Origin: HGM04593 sp045636125
GTDB lineage: Bacteria; Bacteroidota; Bacteroidia; Bacteroidales; Bacteroidaceae
Reading direction: 5' to 3'
DNA length: 64,000 nucleotides
Assembly (NCBI GenBank): GCA_045636125.1
Contig: JAZTWX010000020.1
Span: forward strand, 132,012 to 196,011
Part shown: in pieces, positions 8,854-17,795 of the stretch
Position numbering within the stretch: position 1 is the first letter of the stretch
Layout: the number at the start of each line of letters is the position of its first letter
Position numbers and translations under genes: made by a program
The notes under the pieces: model-generated
What the model saw: only the letters and a program-made list of their open reading frames with translations
What the model was told of the DNA's origin: nothing
Database searches by the model: none

Positions 8854-11010
8854 ATGGCAAAAAAAGGCGGAAAATCGAAAGGACGCATAAACAAGCGGGT
8901 GCTTGTGGATATGCTTGTGGAGTTTTTTAACAGACACGATGGAGAGCAGATAAGTACAAAGGAAATTTTCAAGGAGCTCGACCTCACTACATCGTCGGCG
9001 CGCACCCTGTGTGTGGCCATTCTCGACGACCTTGTGTTCGACGGCTATCTTGTGGAGCCTGCTTTCCGCCGCTACCAGCTTGCCAACAGCGCATCGTCGA
9101 TGCTGGGAACCTTCCGCCGCAACAACAACGGCTATAATGTCTTCTACCCCGAAGACGACAGCGAGCCGGTGATGGTGTCGGAACGTAATTCGGGGCACGC
9201 GCTCACCGACGATTTTGTGCGTGTGGCTCTTTTTGCCAAGCGTCGCGGCCGTGGCCGTGAGGGCGAGGTTGTTGAGGTTTTGCGCCGTGCCCACGATACC
9301 TTTGTGGGTGAGCTGCACGTTGAAAAGCACTTCGCCTTCCTGCTCACCGAGAGCCGCCTGATGCCTTGCGATATTTTTATCCCGAAAGACCTGTTGAAGG
9401 GCGGAAAAGATGGCGACAAGGCTGTTGTAAAAATTGTGGAGTGGCCCGAAAACAGCAAGAACCCTGTGGGCAAGGTACTCGATATCCTGGGCAAGGCGGG
9501 TGAGAATGACACCGAAATGAACGCAATTCTCGCAGAATTCGGCCTCCCCTACGATTACCCCGCAGCGGTGGAGCAGGCCGCCGAAAAGCTTGCGGTGGGT
9601 ATAACCCCCGAAGAGATTGCAACGCGTGAGGATTTCCGTGGCGTGACTACATTCACCATAGACCCGGCCGATGCAAAGGACTTTGACGATGCTCTCTCGA
9701 TACGCCCCCTCTCCGACGGGTTGTGGGAGATTGGTGTGCACATTGCCGATGTTTCCTATTACGTGACCGAGGGCAGCATCATTGACAAGGAGGCGTTCAA
9801 GCGCGCAACATCAATCTATTTGGTCGACAGAACAATACCTATGCTTCCCGAACGTTTGTGTAATTTTCTCTGCTCGCTTCGCCCCAACGAAGAGAAGCTT
9901 GCCTACTCGGTGATATTCACAATGAACGACAAGGCCGAAGTAAAGGCATTCAGGATAGCCCGCACCGTGATAAACAGCGACCGCCGTTTCTGCTACGACG
10001 AGGTGCAGGAGATTATAAAGAAGGGCGAGGGCGAGTATGCTGCCGAAATTCTCAAGCTCAACAGCCTTGCGCAGACTATGCGCGAGAAGCGTTTCGCCGC
10101 CGGAGCAATAGACTTCCAGCAGGCCGAGGTGCATTTCCGTCTCGACGACGACGGGCACCCCTTGTCGGTATATTTCAGCGAGAGCAACGAGTCGCACCAG
10201 CTCATCGAGGAATTTATGTTGCTTGCCAACCGCACTGTGGCCGAAAAGATTGGCCGCAAGGCGCCCGGAAACAACCCCAAGACATTCGTGTACCGTATAC
10301 ACGACGAGCCTAACCCCGAAAAGCTTGCGATGCTGCAGAAATTTGTGAGCAAGCTGGGCTATAAGATGCGCAGTGGTTCGGGCCGCACAACATCGGCTAC
10401 GGCGATGAACAATCTATTGAAAGAGATTCACGGAACAAAGGAGCAGAACGTGATTGAGCAGATTTCGCTGCGTACAATGCAGAAGGCGCGTTACTCGACC
10501 GAAAATATTGGCCACTACGGCCTTGCCTTCCGCTACTACACTCATTTCACATCGCCCATACGCCGTTACCCCGACCTCCTTGTCCACCGCCTGCTCACCC
10601 GCTATCTGTTGCAGGGTTCACGCTCGGTGAGCTTGCCGAAATACGAGGATTTCTGCGAGCACTGTTCGGCACAGGAGCAGGTTGCTGCAAACGCCGAGCG
10701 CGCCAGCATAAAATACAAGCAGGTTGAGTTTATGGGCGAGCACATTGGCGAGGAGTACGATGCTGTGATAAGCGGCGTTACCGAGTGGGGAATATATGCC
10801 GAAATAAACGAGAACAAATGCGAGGGAATGATACCCTTGCGCACCCTGCAGGACGACTATTATGAATTTGACGAGGCGAACTATTGCCTTGTGGGCAGGC
10901 GTAAGCATCGCAAATACACCATTGGCGACGCAGTGCGCATAAAGATTGTGCGTGCCAACCTCGACCGCAAGCAGCTCGATTTTGAGCTTGTTGAGCACTA
11001 TGGTGCATAA
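8854..11010 (+). CDS. rnr: Ribonuclease R
   Basis: A 718-residue processive 3'-5' exoribonuclease. In order it has a winged-helix N-terminus (about residues 10-75), two cold-shock/OB segments, the RNB catalytic domain with the Mg-binding signature DPADAKDFDDA (near residue 272), and a C-terminal S1 domain (about residues 625-712, EYDAVISGVTEWGIYAE). A TTG three codons upstream is also in frame, but ATG 8854 (MAKKGGKSKGRINKR) is the likely start. Expected roles are turnover of structured RNA and of defective rRNA. It stands alone, between the small broken gene and the two-component system. Confidence 0.95.
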   Translation: MAKKGGKSKGRINKRVLVDMLVEFFNRHDGEQISTKEIFKELDLTTSSARTLCVAILDDLVFDGYLVEPAFRRYQLANSASSMLGTFRRNNNGYNVFYPEDDSEPVMVSERNSGHALTDDFVRVALFAKRRGRGREGEVVEVLRRAHDTFVGELHVEKHFAFLLTESRLMPCDIFIPKDLLKGGKDGDKAVVKIVEWPENSKNPVGKVLDILGKAGENDTEMNAILAEFGLPYDYPAAVEQAAEKLAVGITPEEIATREDFRGVTTFTIDPADAKDFDDALSIRPLSDGLWEIGVHIADVSYYVTEGSIIDKEAFKRATSIYLVDRTIPMLPERLCNFLCSLRPNEEKLAYSVIFTMNDKAEVKAFRIARTVINSDRRFCYDEVQEIIKKGEGEYAAEILKLNSLAQTMREKRFAAGAIDFQQAEVHFRLDDDGHPLSVYFSESNESHQLIEEFMLLANRTVAEKIGRKAPGNNPKTFVYRIHDEPNPEKLAMLQKFVSKLGYKMRSGSGRTTSATAMNNLLKEIHGTKEQNVIEQISLRTMQKARYSTENIGHYGLAFRYYTHFTSPIRRYPDLLVHRLLTRYLLQGSRSVSLPKYEDFCEHCSAQEQVAANAERASIKYKQVEFMGEHIGEEYDAVISGVTEWGIYAEINENKCEGMIPLRTLQDDYYEFDEANYCLVGRRKHRKYTIGDAVRIKIVRANLDRKQLDFELVEHYGA

Positions 11011-11034
11011 TGCGTGGTTTTTGCGCTATTTTAG

Positions 11035-11048
11035 TTTCTTTTCAGAAT
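11035..11048 (+). promoter_or_regulatory. Putative operator upstream of the response regulator gene
   Basis: The 14-mer TTTCTTTTCAGAAT here is repeated exactly at 13170-13183, before the PepSY-like gene. In both places it is followed after a short gap by an AT-rich -7-like segment ending in TTTGCA. It is probably bound by the response regulator encoded at 11081-11764 (inference). Confidence 0.45.
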
Positions 11049-11080
11049 CGGTGCATTAATTTGCAATAAAAAAAACAAGG

Positions 11081-11764
11081 ATGAAACTGCTTATTATAGA
11101 AGACGATGCGTCGCTGAGCGAGATAATGACCCGCGCTCTGCGCGCCGAGGGGTACGTTGTTGAAACTGCCGCAACCTTTTTCGATGCACAGGACAAGATT
11201 GCGGGCTACAACTACGACTGCATAATGCTCGACATTATGCTGCCCGACGGCAACGGCCTTAAATTGCTGGAGCACATAAAGTCGCTCGACAAGGCCGACA
11301 GGGTGATAATAATATCGGCACGCGACTCCATTGAGGACAAGGTGGCGGGGCTCGACCTTGGCGCCGACGACTATCTTGCAAAGCCCTTTTTTATGGCCGA
11401 GCTTTCGGCGCGCATAAAAAGCGTGTTGCGTCGCGGCAGTGCAGCCGTGAACCGCAAAATGCAGGCCGGCAACCTTACGCTCGACCTGCAGAGCCGCACA
11501 GTAGCTGTTGCCGGCATCGATGTCCCTTTGTTGAAGAAGGAATTTGACATTCTGCTCTATTTTATGCAACGCCCGCAGCACATTGTAGATAAGGCTGTGC
11601 TTGCCGAGGCTGTGTGGGGCGACCACATTGATGCTGCCGACAATTTCCAGTTCGTGTATGCACAAGTTAAGAATTTGAGAAAAAAACTCACCGAGGCCGG
11701 TGCGTCGTTCAATATAAAGGCGGTATACGGCTTCGGTTATAAACTCTCGGAGGTTGAGCAATGA
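11081..11764 (+). CDS. OmpR-family response regulator
   Basis: A 227-residue two-domain regulator. The receiver domain (residues 1-118) has the acidic pair EDD at 8-10, the phospho-acceptor Asp in CIMLDIMLP (near residue 51), a Ser/Thr position in IIISARDS and the conserved Lys in YLAKPF (near 101). The C-terminal winged-helix DNA-binding domain (about 130-225) ends with VRGVGYKL-like KAVYGFGYKL. It overlaps the sensor kinase gene by 4 bases (ATGA). The gene probably regulates itself and the two PepSY-like genes, because the same 14-base element precedes both. Confidence 0.93.
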   Translation: MKLLIIEDDASLSEIMTRALRAEGYVVETAATFFDAQDKIAGYNYDCIMLDIMLPDGNGLKLLEHIKSLDKADRVIIISARDSIEDKVAGLDLGADDYLAKPFFMAELSARIKSVLRRGSAAVNRKMQAGNLTLDLQSRTVAVAGIDVPLLKKEFDILLYFMQRPQHIVDKAVLAEAVWGDHIDAADNFQFVYAQVKNLRKKLTEAGASFNIKAVYGFGYKLSEVEQ

Positions 11765-13035
11765 AACTTATTTACAATGTAATTCTGCGCATGGCGGTTG
11801 TGCTGCTCCCTGTGATGGCGCTGTGGTCTGTTGTGTTTTTCTTTACAATGGTAGAGGAAATTAACGACGAAACAGACGACAGTCTCGAGGATTATGCCGA
11901 ACTCATTATGCGCCGCACGCTTGCCGGTCGCGAGCTGCCGTCGATGGGCGATGGCTCGAACAATAGCTATACGTTGGAAATTTTAGGTTCGTCGGTGAGC
12001 GATCCTCTGCCGCAGATGAGCTACCGCGACTCGCTTGTGTACATAAGCGAGAAGCGCGAAACAGAACCAGCCCGTGTGCTCACCACCTATTTCAGCGACA
12101 AGGAGGGGGCTGTGTACAAACTTGTGGTGGCTACCCCCACGTTTGAGCGCGAGGATCTCTTTGAGTCGCTCTTCTGGCACATTGTGGTGCTTTATGTGGT
12201 TGTTGTGCTCACCGTGTTTGTGCTCACGCTGTTGGTGTTCAACCGCAGTATGCGCCCGTTGTTTCACTTGCTTGCGTGGCTCGACAGATATATTCCCGGC
12301 CGTGGAGTGAGGGATTTTCCTTCATCGTCGTCGGTTGTGGAGTTTGAAAAGCTTCTGCAGTCGGCCAAAAGCACAATATCGCGTGCCGAAAATTATTTGG
12401 AGCAGCAAAAACAGTTTCTTGGCAATGCTTCGCACGAATTGCAGACTCCGTTGGCAGTGCTTGGCAACCGCATAGAGTGGATGCTCGACACCACCGCTCT
12501 CACCGACGAGCAGGCGGCCGAGCTTCACAAGATGCAACAGTCGGTGCGCAGGCTCTCGCGCCTTAACCGCACTCTTCTGCTGCTTGCAAAAATTGACAAC
12601 GGGCAATTCCCCGACGCTATCGACGTGGATATTGTGCAGCTTGTGTCGAACGATGCAGAGCTTTATTCCGAAATATATGCTTCGCGCGGCATTGCCTGCA
12701 ACCTTTCGCTGCCAGCCTCTTTTGTGGTAAATATAAATGAGGAGCTTGCGGTAATTCTTGTTACGAATTTGTTGAAGAATGCATTTCTTCATTCGGCCGA
12801 CGGCAGCACCGTGTCGGTCTCCATTAAGGGTGGTGTGCTCGCTGTGGAAAATGACGGTGAGCAGGAACTTGAGGCCGACCGTCTTTTCGACCGTTTCTAC
12901 AAAGACGGCAAGAGCGGTGGCACCGGCCTGGGCCTTGCACTGGTGGGTGCGGTGGCGCGTTATTACAACACTGCTGTGGAATATTCTTTTGTGGGCGGCA
13001 GGCACCGTTTTTCGGTAAATTTTGGAACGTTATAG
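11761..13035 (+). CDS. Membrane sensor histidine kinase
   Basis: A 424-residue class I histidine kinase paired with the preceding regulator. It has a transmembrane helix at about residues 7-30, a periplasmic sensor of about 110 residues, a second helix at about 140-160, a HAMP-like linker, the H-box NASHELQTPLAVLGNR (phospho-His near residue 225), the N-box LVTNLLKNAFLHS, and the G-box GGTGLGLALVG. All catalytic boxes are intact. The signal is unknown; PepSY-like exported proteins encoded directly downstream are the likely targets or modulators. Confidence 0.93.
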   Translation: MKLIYNVILRMAVVLLPVMALWSVVFFFTMVEEINDETDDSLEDYAELIMRRTLAGRELPSMGDGSNNSYTLEILGSSVSDPLPQMSYRDSLVYISEKRETEPARVLTTYFSDKEGAVYKLVVATPTFEREDLFESLFWHIVVLYVVVVLTVFVLTLLVFNRSMRPLFHLLAWLDRYIPGRGVRDFPSSSSVVEFEKLLQSAKSTISRAENYLEQQKQFLGNASHELQTPLAVLGNRIEWMLDTTALTDEQAAELHKMQQSVRRLSRLNRTLLLLAKIDNGQFPDAIDVDIVQLVSNDAELYSEIYASRGIACNLSLPASFVVNINEELAVILVTNLLKNAFLHSADGSTVSVSIKGGVLAVENDGEQELEADRLFDRFYKDGKSGGTGLGLALVGAVARYYNTAVEYSFVGGRHRFSVNFGTL

Positions 13036-13061
13036 CGCAAAATAACGCTTTTCTCTCTCTT

Positions 13062-13107
13062 AATGCCCCACAAAATGCTGCTCAGGCACGCTTGTGGGGC
13101 ATTTTTA
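13062..13107 (+). terminator. Terminator after the two-component operon
   Basis: Arms AATGCCCCACAA and TTGTGGGGCATT pair perfectly and are followed by TTTTATTG. It separates the kinase transcript from the PepSY-like genes, which therefore need their own promoter. Confidence 0.85.
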
Positions 13108-13169
13108 TTGCAAAAACGGCGTTGTAGAACTTTTTTTTGAAAAAAATGAGAAAAAAGTGAAAATTTCAA

Positions 13170-13183
13170 TTTCTTTTCAGAAT
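13170..13183 (+). promoter_or_regulatory. Putative operator upstream of PepSY-like genes
   Basis: This is the second exact copy of TTTCTTTTCAGAAT. The bases before it (ATTTCAA here, ATTTTAG at the other site) and the TTTGCA after it are also close to the copy at 11035, so the shared region spans about 30 bases and includes the promoter core. Confidence 0.45.
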
Positions 13184-13274
13184 TGGGTATAATCTTTGCA
13201 TCAGAAAGAACGAGGAAAACCAAATAAACCTCTTCTTGTTAATAAAATGTATAACCACTAAATGAATAAGTATT

Positions 13275-13712
13275 ATGAAAAAGATGATGTTTGCAATGTT
13301 TCTGCTTTTCGCAGCTGTTTTGAACGCTAACGCAGGTAACGACAGAATTATTACAAAGGATAAATTACCCGCCGAAGCACAGGTGTTTATCGACACTCAC
13401 TTTTCGGCACAGAAACTATCTTTCGCAAAAGAGGAGCGCGATTTCTTCGAGCGTTCATACGAGGTGGTGTTCACCGATGGCTCTAAACTGGAATTTACAA
13501 GCAAGGGCGAGTGGAAAGATGTTGATTGCCGTTACAGCGAGGTGCCCGCAGCCATAGTTCCCGCAGCTATAATGGAATATGTGTTGAAGAACTTCCCTGC
13601 CGAGAAGGTGCTTAAAATAGAGCGTGAAACAGGTAACTACGAGGTGAAACTGTCTAACCGTTACGAACTTACTTTCGATAAAAAACTACGAATAATTGAT
13701 ATTGACAACTAA
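13275..13712 (+). CDS. Exported PepSY-like (DUF2874-type) protein
   Basis: A 145-residue protein with a signal peptide (MKKMMFAMFLLFAAVLNANA, cut near residue 20). The mature part has two copies of a beta-alpha module beginning LPAEAQVFIDTHF and VPAAIMEYVLKNF, typical of Bacteroidales PepSY-like proteins that resemble the BLIP fold. It is expected in the periplasm. No catalytic residues are evident; such proteins are often found beside two-component systems, as here, and may modulate the sensor. It lies 82 bases before a lipoprotein paralogue. Confidence 0.8.
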   Translation: MKKMMFAMFLLFAAVLNANAGNDRIITKDKLPAEAQVFIDTHFSAQKLSFAKEERDFFERSYEVVFTDGSKLEFTSKGEWKDVDCRYSEVPAAIVPAAIMEYVLKNFPAEKVLKIERETGNYEVKLSNRYELTFDKKLRIIDIDN

Positions 13713-13793
13713 AAACCGTTAAACTACTAAACACCAGCAGGGTGCTTGCACCCGCGCATTCCCAACATTACTAACAACTAAAAAATAATAATT

Positions 13794-14234
13794 ATGAAAA
13801 AGCTATTATCAATCTTGTTCCTTGCGACAACAGTGTGCTTCGCTGCTTGTAACGACGACGATGATTCTCCAAAATATCAGTTGAGCGAGAATATCAAGAA
13901 CTACATTACCGCTAACTACCCCGGTGCAGTGATAACCGACTACGACAAGGAGCGCAACTACATTGATGTTGACATTGTTGTGGGCAACGAGAAAAAGGAA
14001 CTTTACTTCTCTACCGGCGACCAGTGGCAGCGTACCGAGTGGGATGTCCGCATCGCTGAATTGCCCGAGGCTGTGGTGAATGCAGTGCAGGCGCAGTACC
14101 CCGACTATAGAATAGACGATGCCGACTATGTGCAGGTTCCCGGCGAAGAGTACTACGAGATTGAGATTGAAAAGGGTAACAAGGGCCGTTATTTGAAAGT
14201 TGCTCTCGACGGCAGCTCTGTTGAAATGATATAA
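13794..14234 (+). CDS. PepSY-like lipoprotein
   Basis: A 146-residue paralogue of the preceding protein with a lipoprotein signal (TTVCFAAC, lipidated Cys near residue 19) and an acidic NDDDDS linker that in Bacteroidota often acts as a surface-export signal. Two PepSY-like modules follow: LSENIKNYITANYPG and LPEAVVNAVQAQYPDY. It is probably anchored in the outer membrane. It shares a transcript with the preceding gene and ends at the terminator at 14284. Confidence 0.8.
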   Translation: MKKLLSILFLATTVCFAACNDDDDSPKYQLSENIKNYITANYPGAVITDYDKERNYIDVDIVVGNEKKELYFSTGDQWQRTEWDVRIAELPEAVVNAVQAQYPDYRIDDADYVQVPGEEYYEIEIEKGNKGRYLKVALDGSSVEMI

Positions 14235-14283
14235 AATATATAAATAATAATTTAGTTTTGTGTTTGAATCATAGTTTTTGAGT

Positions 14284-14317
14284 CTCCCTCACCCCGCCGG
14301 GGTGGGGGAGTTTTTTT
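14284..14317 (+). terminator. Terminator after PepSY-like genes
   Basis: A GC-rich hairpin (CTCCCTCACCCCG against CGGGGTGGGGGAG) is followed by seven T. It closes the PepSY-like operon. Confidence 0.88.
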
Positions 14318-14436
14318 GCGAGTGCTTAAGCGTAGAACTTTCTATGGAAGGGGTGTGCGCAAAGTGTAACTGTGGTTCATTTTTTTACGGCTCCCTCTAT
14401 TTTTGCAACCGCCTGCTCATAAAAAATCTTATTTAT

Positions 14437-14467
14437 TTTGTATTGCCCACTCTTTGCGTTACATTTG
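14437..14467 (+). promoter_or_regulatory. Bacteroidales-type promoter for metF
   Basis: TTTG at 14437-14440, 19 bases, then TACATTTG at 14460-14467, an exact match to TTTG-N19-21-TAnnTTTG. The transcript would start near 14474 and carry a leader of about 50 bases. That leader contains a short perfect hairpin (GCAATG, GTG, CATTGC at 14482-14496). Confidence 0.75.
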
Positions 14468-14526
14468 TATTTTAATGGGGCAATGGTGCATTGCTGCGCG
14501 ATGCCCTTGAAAGGAAAGAGAATTAT

Positions 14527-15474
14527 ATGAGAGTAATTGAAAGCATAAATTCCAGTGAAAAGACAGCCTTTTCGTTTGAGGTGCTCCCGCCCGTAAAGGG
14601 AACGGGAACAACGCGCCTCTTCAGCGACATTGAGCGTCTTATGGAATTCAACCCTAAATATGTAAACATAACGACACACCACAGCGAGCAGGTGTTTGTT
14701 GATCTTGGCGACGGAACATTCAAAAAGAGTACAATACGTCGCCGTCCCGGAACGGTTGCTGTTGCAACAGCCATAAATCACCGTTTCGGCGTGCCTGTGG
14801 TGCCCCATATCCTGTGTAACGGATATTCGCGTGGCGAAACAGAGTATGTGCTCATAGACCTGCAGCTGTCGGGGATAACCGATATTCTTGTGTTGCGTGG
14901 CGACAAATGCAAGGGAAGCAACGTGCAGTGTGCCGACTCGCACAAGCACGCAATCGATCTTCTGCGCCAGGTGAACCGTTTCAACGAGGGATTCTTTATA
15001 GACGGTTCGGAAATGAAGGAGCGCGGCACGCCTTTTTCGTGCGGTGTTGCCTGTTACCCCGAAAAGCACGAGGAGGCTCCCAATATGGAAAGCGACCTTA
15101 TGGTGCTCAAGCAAAAGGTCGACGCGGGTGCCGAGTATGCTGTGACGCAGATGTTTTTCGACAACGAGAAATATTTTGCCTTTGTGAAGCGTGCGCGTGA
15201 GATGGGAATAACAATACCCATTATCCCGGGAATAAAGCCCATACACCGTCTTTCGCAGCTGAATGTGTTGCCCAAAGTCTTTCGTGTCGACCTCCCCGGT
15301 GAGCTTGTGGCTGCAATAGAAAAATGCGGCAACGACGAGGCCGTGGCTGCTGTGGGCCGTGAGTGGGCTATAGCGCAGTGTCGCGAGCTTATGGCAAAGG
15401 GTGTGCCGAGTATTCATTTTTACACAATAAACGCTGTCGACAGTGTTTGTGAAATTGCAAAAGCAATATATTGA
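14527..15474 (+). CDS. metF: 5,10-methylenetetrahydrofolate reductase
   Basis: A 315-residue flavoprotein that reduces methylene-THF to methyl-THF for methionine synthesis. The N-terminal AFSFEVLPPVKG motif contains the catalytic Glu, and the barrel carries VTQMFFD and IIPGIKPI, as in MetF. A longer frame starts at a non-ATG codon at 14491, but ATG 14527 (MRVIESINSSEK) follows a purine-rich AAAGGAAAGAG and fits the family. It heads the metF-holB-ricT-gldH operon; its stop overlaps the holB start by one base. Confidence 0.95.
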   Translation: MRVIESINSSEKTAFSFEVLPPVKGTGTTRLFSDIERLMEFNPKYVNITTHHSEQVFVDLGDGTFKKSTIRRRPGTVAVATAINHRFGVPVVPHILCNGYSRGETEYVLIDLQLSGITDILVLRGDKCKGSNVQCADSHKHAIDLLRQVNRFNEGFFIDGSEMKERGTPFSCGVACYPEKHEEAPNMESDLMVLKQKVDAGAEYAVTQMFFDNEKYFAFVKRAREMGITIPIIPGIKPIHRLSQLNVLPKVFRVDLPGELVAAIEKCGNDEAVAAVGREWAIAQCRELMAKGVPSIHFYTINAVDSVCEIAKAIY

Positions 15475-16616
15475 TGAGCAGTCCTTCTTTCAGTAACATA
15501 ATAGGCCAGAAAAGGGTTATAGAGCAGCTTAAAAAGTGCGTCGATGAGAACCGTATGGCCCACGCCTTGCTCTTTACCGGCCCTGCGGGTAACGGTAAGC
15601 TGGCACTTGCGGTGGCTCTTACGCGCTATCTCTTGTGCGACGCGGCTGCGGGCGATGCCTGTGGTGCGTGCCCTGCGTGCGTGAAGATGGACAAGCTCAT
15701 TCACAGCGACCTTCACTTTGTGTTCCCTGTAAAAAAGAAGAAGAACAGCAGCTCCGACACTGCTCCCGTGAGCGACGACTACATTGCCGAGTGGCGCGAG
15801 CTTTTGCTCTCGAACCCATATTTCAGCTACGACGACTGGTTGCAGAAGCTCGATGTGGAGAACCAGCAGCCAATGATATATGAGCGCGAGAGTGGCGAAA
15901 TTCTGCATAAACTATCGATGCAGTCGCGCGAGGGTGGCTGGAAAATTGTAATTATATGGTTGCCCGAAAAGATGAAAGAGGCAGGTTCCAATAAATTGCT
16001 TAAGATTATAGAAGAGCCCCCACAGAAAACCCTTTTCATTCTCGTATCGGAGCAGCCCGACCACATACTCCCCACCATACTCAGCCGCACACAAAGGGTG
16101 GAAATACCCTCTATAATGCAAAAGGATATGGAGGATGCATTGGTGGAGCGTTACGGCCTCACACAGGCCGATGCGGCACGTATTGCACAACAGAGTGGCG
16201 GCAGTCTCACTGCTGCCGAGCAGATGCTCTCGATAGACGATGACAAGGCTCTTTATCTCGACCTTTTCGCACAGCTTATGCGTGTGGCTTATGCCCGCAA
16301 CATACGCGAAATGAAAAACTGGAGCGAGCAGGTTGCGGCAATGGGTCGTGAGCGTCAGAAACGCTTGCTCGACTATTGCCAGCGTATGATACGCGAGAAT
16401 TTCATAATGAACTTCAAACGTAGCGAAATGCTCTATATGTCGGCCGAGGAGAGTGCTTTTTCGGCACGTTTCTCGCCGTTTGTGAACGAGCGTAACATTT
16501 ACGGCATTATGGAGGAATTGAGCGAGGCGCAACGCCACATAGAACAGAATGTTAACGCAAAGATGGTATTTTTTGATATGTCTTTGAGAATGATAGTATG
16601 GATAAAAAACAGATAA
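15474..16616 (+). CDS. holB: DNA polymerase III delta' subunit (clamp loader)
   Basis: A 380-residue clamp-loader AAA+ protein. The P-loop is GPAGNGKLA near residue 37, where Leu replaces the usual Ser/Thr, as is common in the ATP-inactive delta' subunit. The zinc-binding cysteines sit at CDAAAGDACGACPACVK (about 61-77). It continues through LLKIIEEPP and an SRTQR arginine-finger segment. ATG 15474 overlaps the metF stop (TGATG). It is followed with no gap by ricT, an arrangement widespread among bacteria. Confidence 0.92.
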   Translation: MSSPSFSNIIGQKRVIEQLKKCVDENRMAHALLFTGPAGNGKLALAVALTRYLLCDAAAGDACGACPACVKMDKLIHSDLHFVFPVKKKKNSSSDTAPVSDDYIAEWRELLLSNPYFSYDDWLQKLDVENQQPMIYERESGEILHKLSMQSREGGWKIVIIWLPEKMKEAGSNKLLKIIEEPPQKTLFILVSEQPDHILPTILSRTQRVEIPSIMQKDMEDALVERYGLTQADAARIAQQSGGSLTAAEQMLSIDDDKALYLDLFAQLMRVAYARNIREMKNWSEQVAAMGRERQKRLLDYCQRMIRENFIMNFKRSEMLYMSAEESAFSARFSPFVNERNIYGIMEELSEAQRHIEQNVNAKMVFFDMSLRMIVWIKNR

Positions 16617-17795
16617 ATGGATAATTTGAAATATAAAGCAAACAACGACTGTTCGGGCATCTGCTGCAAGGGTTGCGGCAAGATGGATGCTCCGTTGAAT
16701 ACCTTCGATTGGCTGGCCGATGTGCCCGGCAACGAGGAGTATACCGACATTGTGGAGGTACAGTTCAAGAATACTCACAAAGGATATTACAAGAACAGCA
16801 ATAACATTGACCTTCAGAAGGGCGATATTGTTGCGGTTGAGGCTACCCCCGGGCACGATATCGGGCGCGTTACAATGACCGGGCGCCTTGTGTTGCTGCA
16901 GCTCAAGAAAACCCGCCTCACCCCCGAAAGTGAATTCAAGCGCATATACCGCAAGGCAAAGCCTGTGGACCTTGAAAAGTATGAGGAGGCAAAGGCCCGC
17001 GAGCACGACACTATGATACGCTCGCGCCAGATTGCTAAAGACCTTAACCTGGATATGAAAATTGGCGATGTCGAGTATCAAGGTGATGGACAGAAGGCTA
17101 TCTTCTACTATATTGCCGACAACCGCGTCGATTTCCGTCAGCTCATTAAGGTGCTTGCCGACGCTTTCAAGATAAAAATTGAGATGAAGCAGATTGGTGC
17201 CCGTCAGGAGGCCGGCCGCATTGGCGGTATAGGCCCTTGTGGCAGGGAGTTGTGCTGCGCGACATTCACCACCAATTTTGTGTCGGTGTCAACATCGGCG
17301 GCACGTTTTCAGGATATTTCACTCAACCCGCAAAAGCTTGCAGGGCAGTGTGCAAAGCTCAAATGTTGTCTCAACTACGAGGTTGATGCTTACGTGGAGG
17401 CGTCGCGTCAGTTGCCTCCGCGCGATGTTGAGCTCGAAACTACAAGTGGAACATATTACTTCTTCAAGGCCGATATCCTGCGTGGCGAGGTGTGCTATTC
17501 GACCGACAAGCATATTCCTGCCAACCTTGTGACAATTGGTGCGCGTCGTGCTTTTGCCATTATTGAAATGAACAAGCGTGGCGAGCGTCCTGAAACGCTC
17601 GATGCTGCCGGAGTGGGCGAGCAAAAACGTTCGGCCGATCTTTTGGAGCAGGAGAATATCAATCGTTTCGACAACTCTATGAGGAACAAGAAACGCAAGA
17701 AAGGACACGGTGGAAAACACCACGAAAGCAGGGGCAATGGCAAGAATGAAAAGGGTGGCAACAACAAGGGTCACCATCATCAAAAGGCTGAATAA
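16617..17795 (+). CDS. ricT: PSP1-domain protein (RicT/YaaT-like)
   Basis: A 392-residue PSP1-family protein. The conserved cysteine set is visible at CGRELCC and CAKLKCCLNYE (about residues 208-254), which in Bacillus RicT helps hold an iron-sulfur cluster. There is a further N-terminal cysteine motif (CSGICCKGCGK) and a Lys/His/Gly-rich tail after residue 355, likely disordered. In Bacillus the Ric complex affects mRNA processing by RNase Y; the role in Bacteroidales is not established. It starts one base after the holB stop, and its 3' end overlaps gldH by 50 bases. Confidence 0.85.
   Translation: MDNLKYKANNDCSGICCKGCGKMDAPLNTFDWLADVPGNEEYTDIVEVQFKNTHKGYYKNSNNIDLQKGDIVAVEATPGHDIGRVTMTGRLVLLQLKKTRLTPESEFKRIYRKAKPVDLEKYEEAKAREHDTMIRSRQIAKDLNLDMKIGDVEYQGDGQKAIFYYIADNRVDFRQLIKVLADAFKIKIEMKQIGARQEAGRIGGIGPCGRELCCATFTTNFVSVSTSAARFQDISLNPQKLAGQCAKLKCCLNYEVDAYVEASRQLPPRDVELETTSGTYYFFKADILRGEVCYSTDKHIPANLVTIGARRAFAIIEMNKRGERPETLDAAGVGEQKRSADLLEQENINRFDNSMRNKKRKKGHGGKHHESRGNGKNEKGGNNKGHHHQKAE

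Noticed and set aside
14468..14526. Possible SAM-type riboswitch before metF
   Set aside because: The leader is only about 50 bases and has just a small GCAATG/CATTGC hairpin; no conserved SAM-riboswitch blocks could be recognised.
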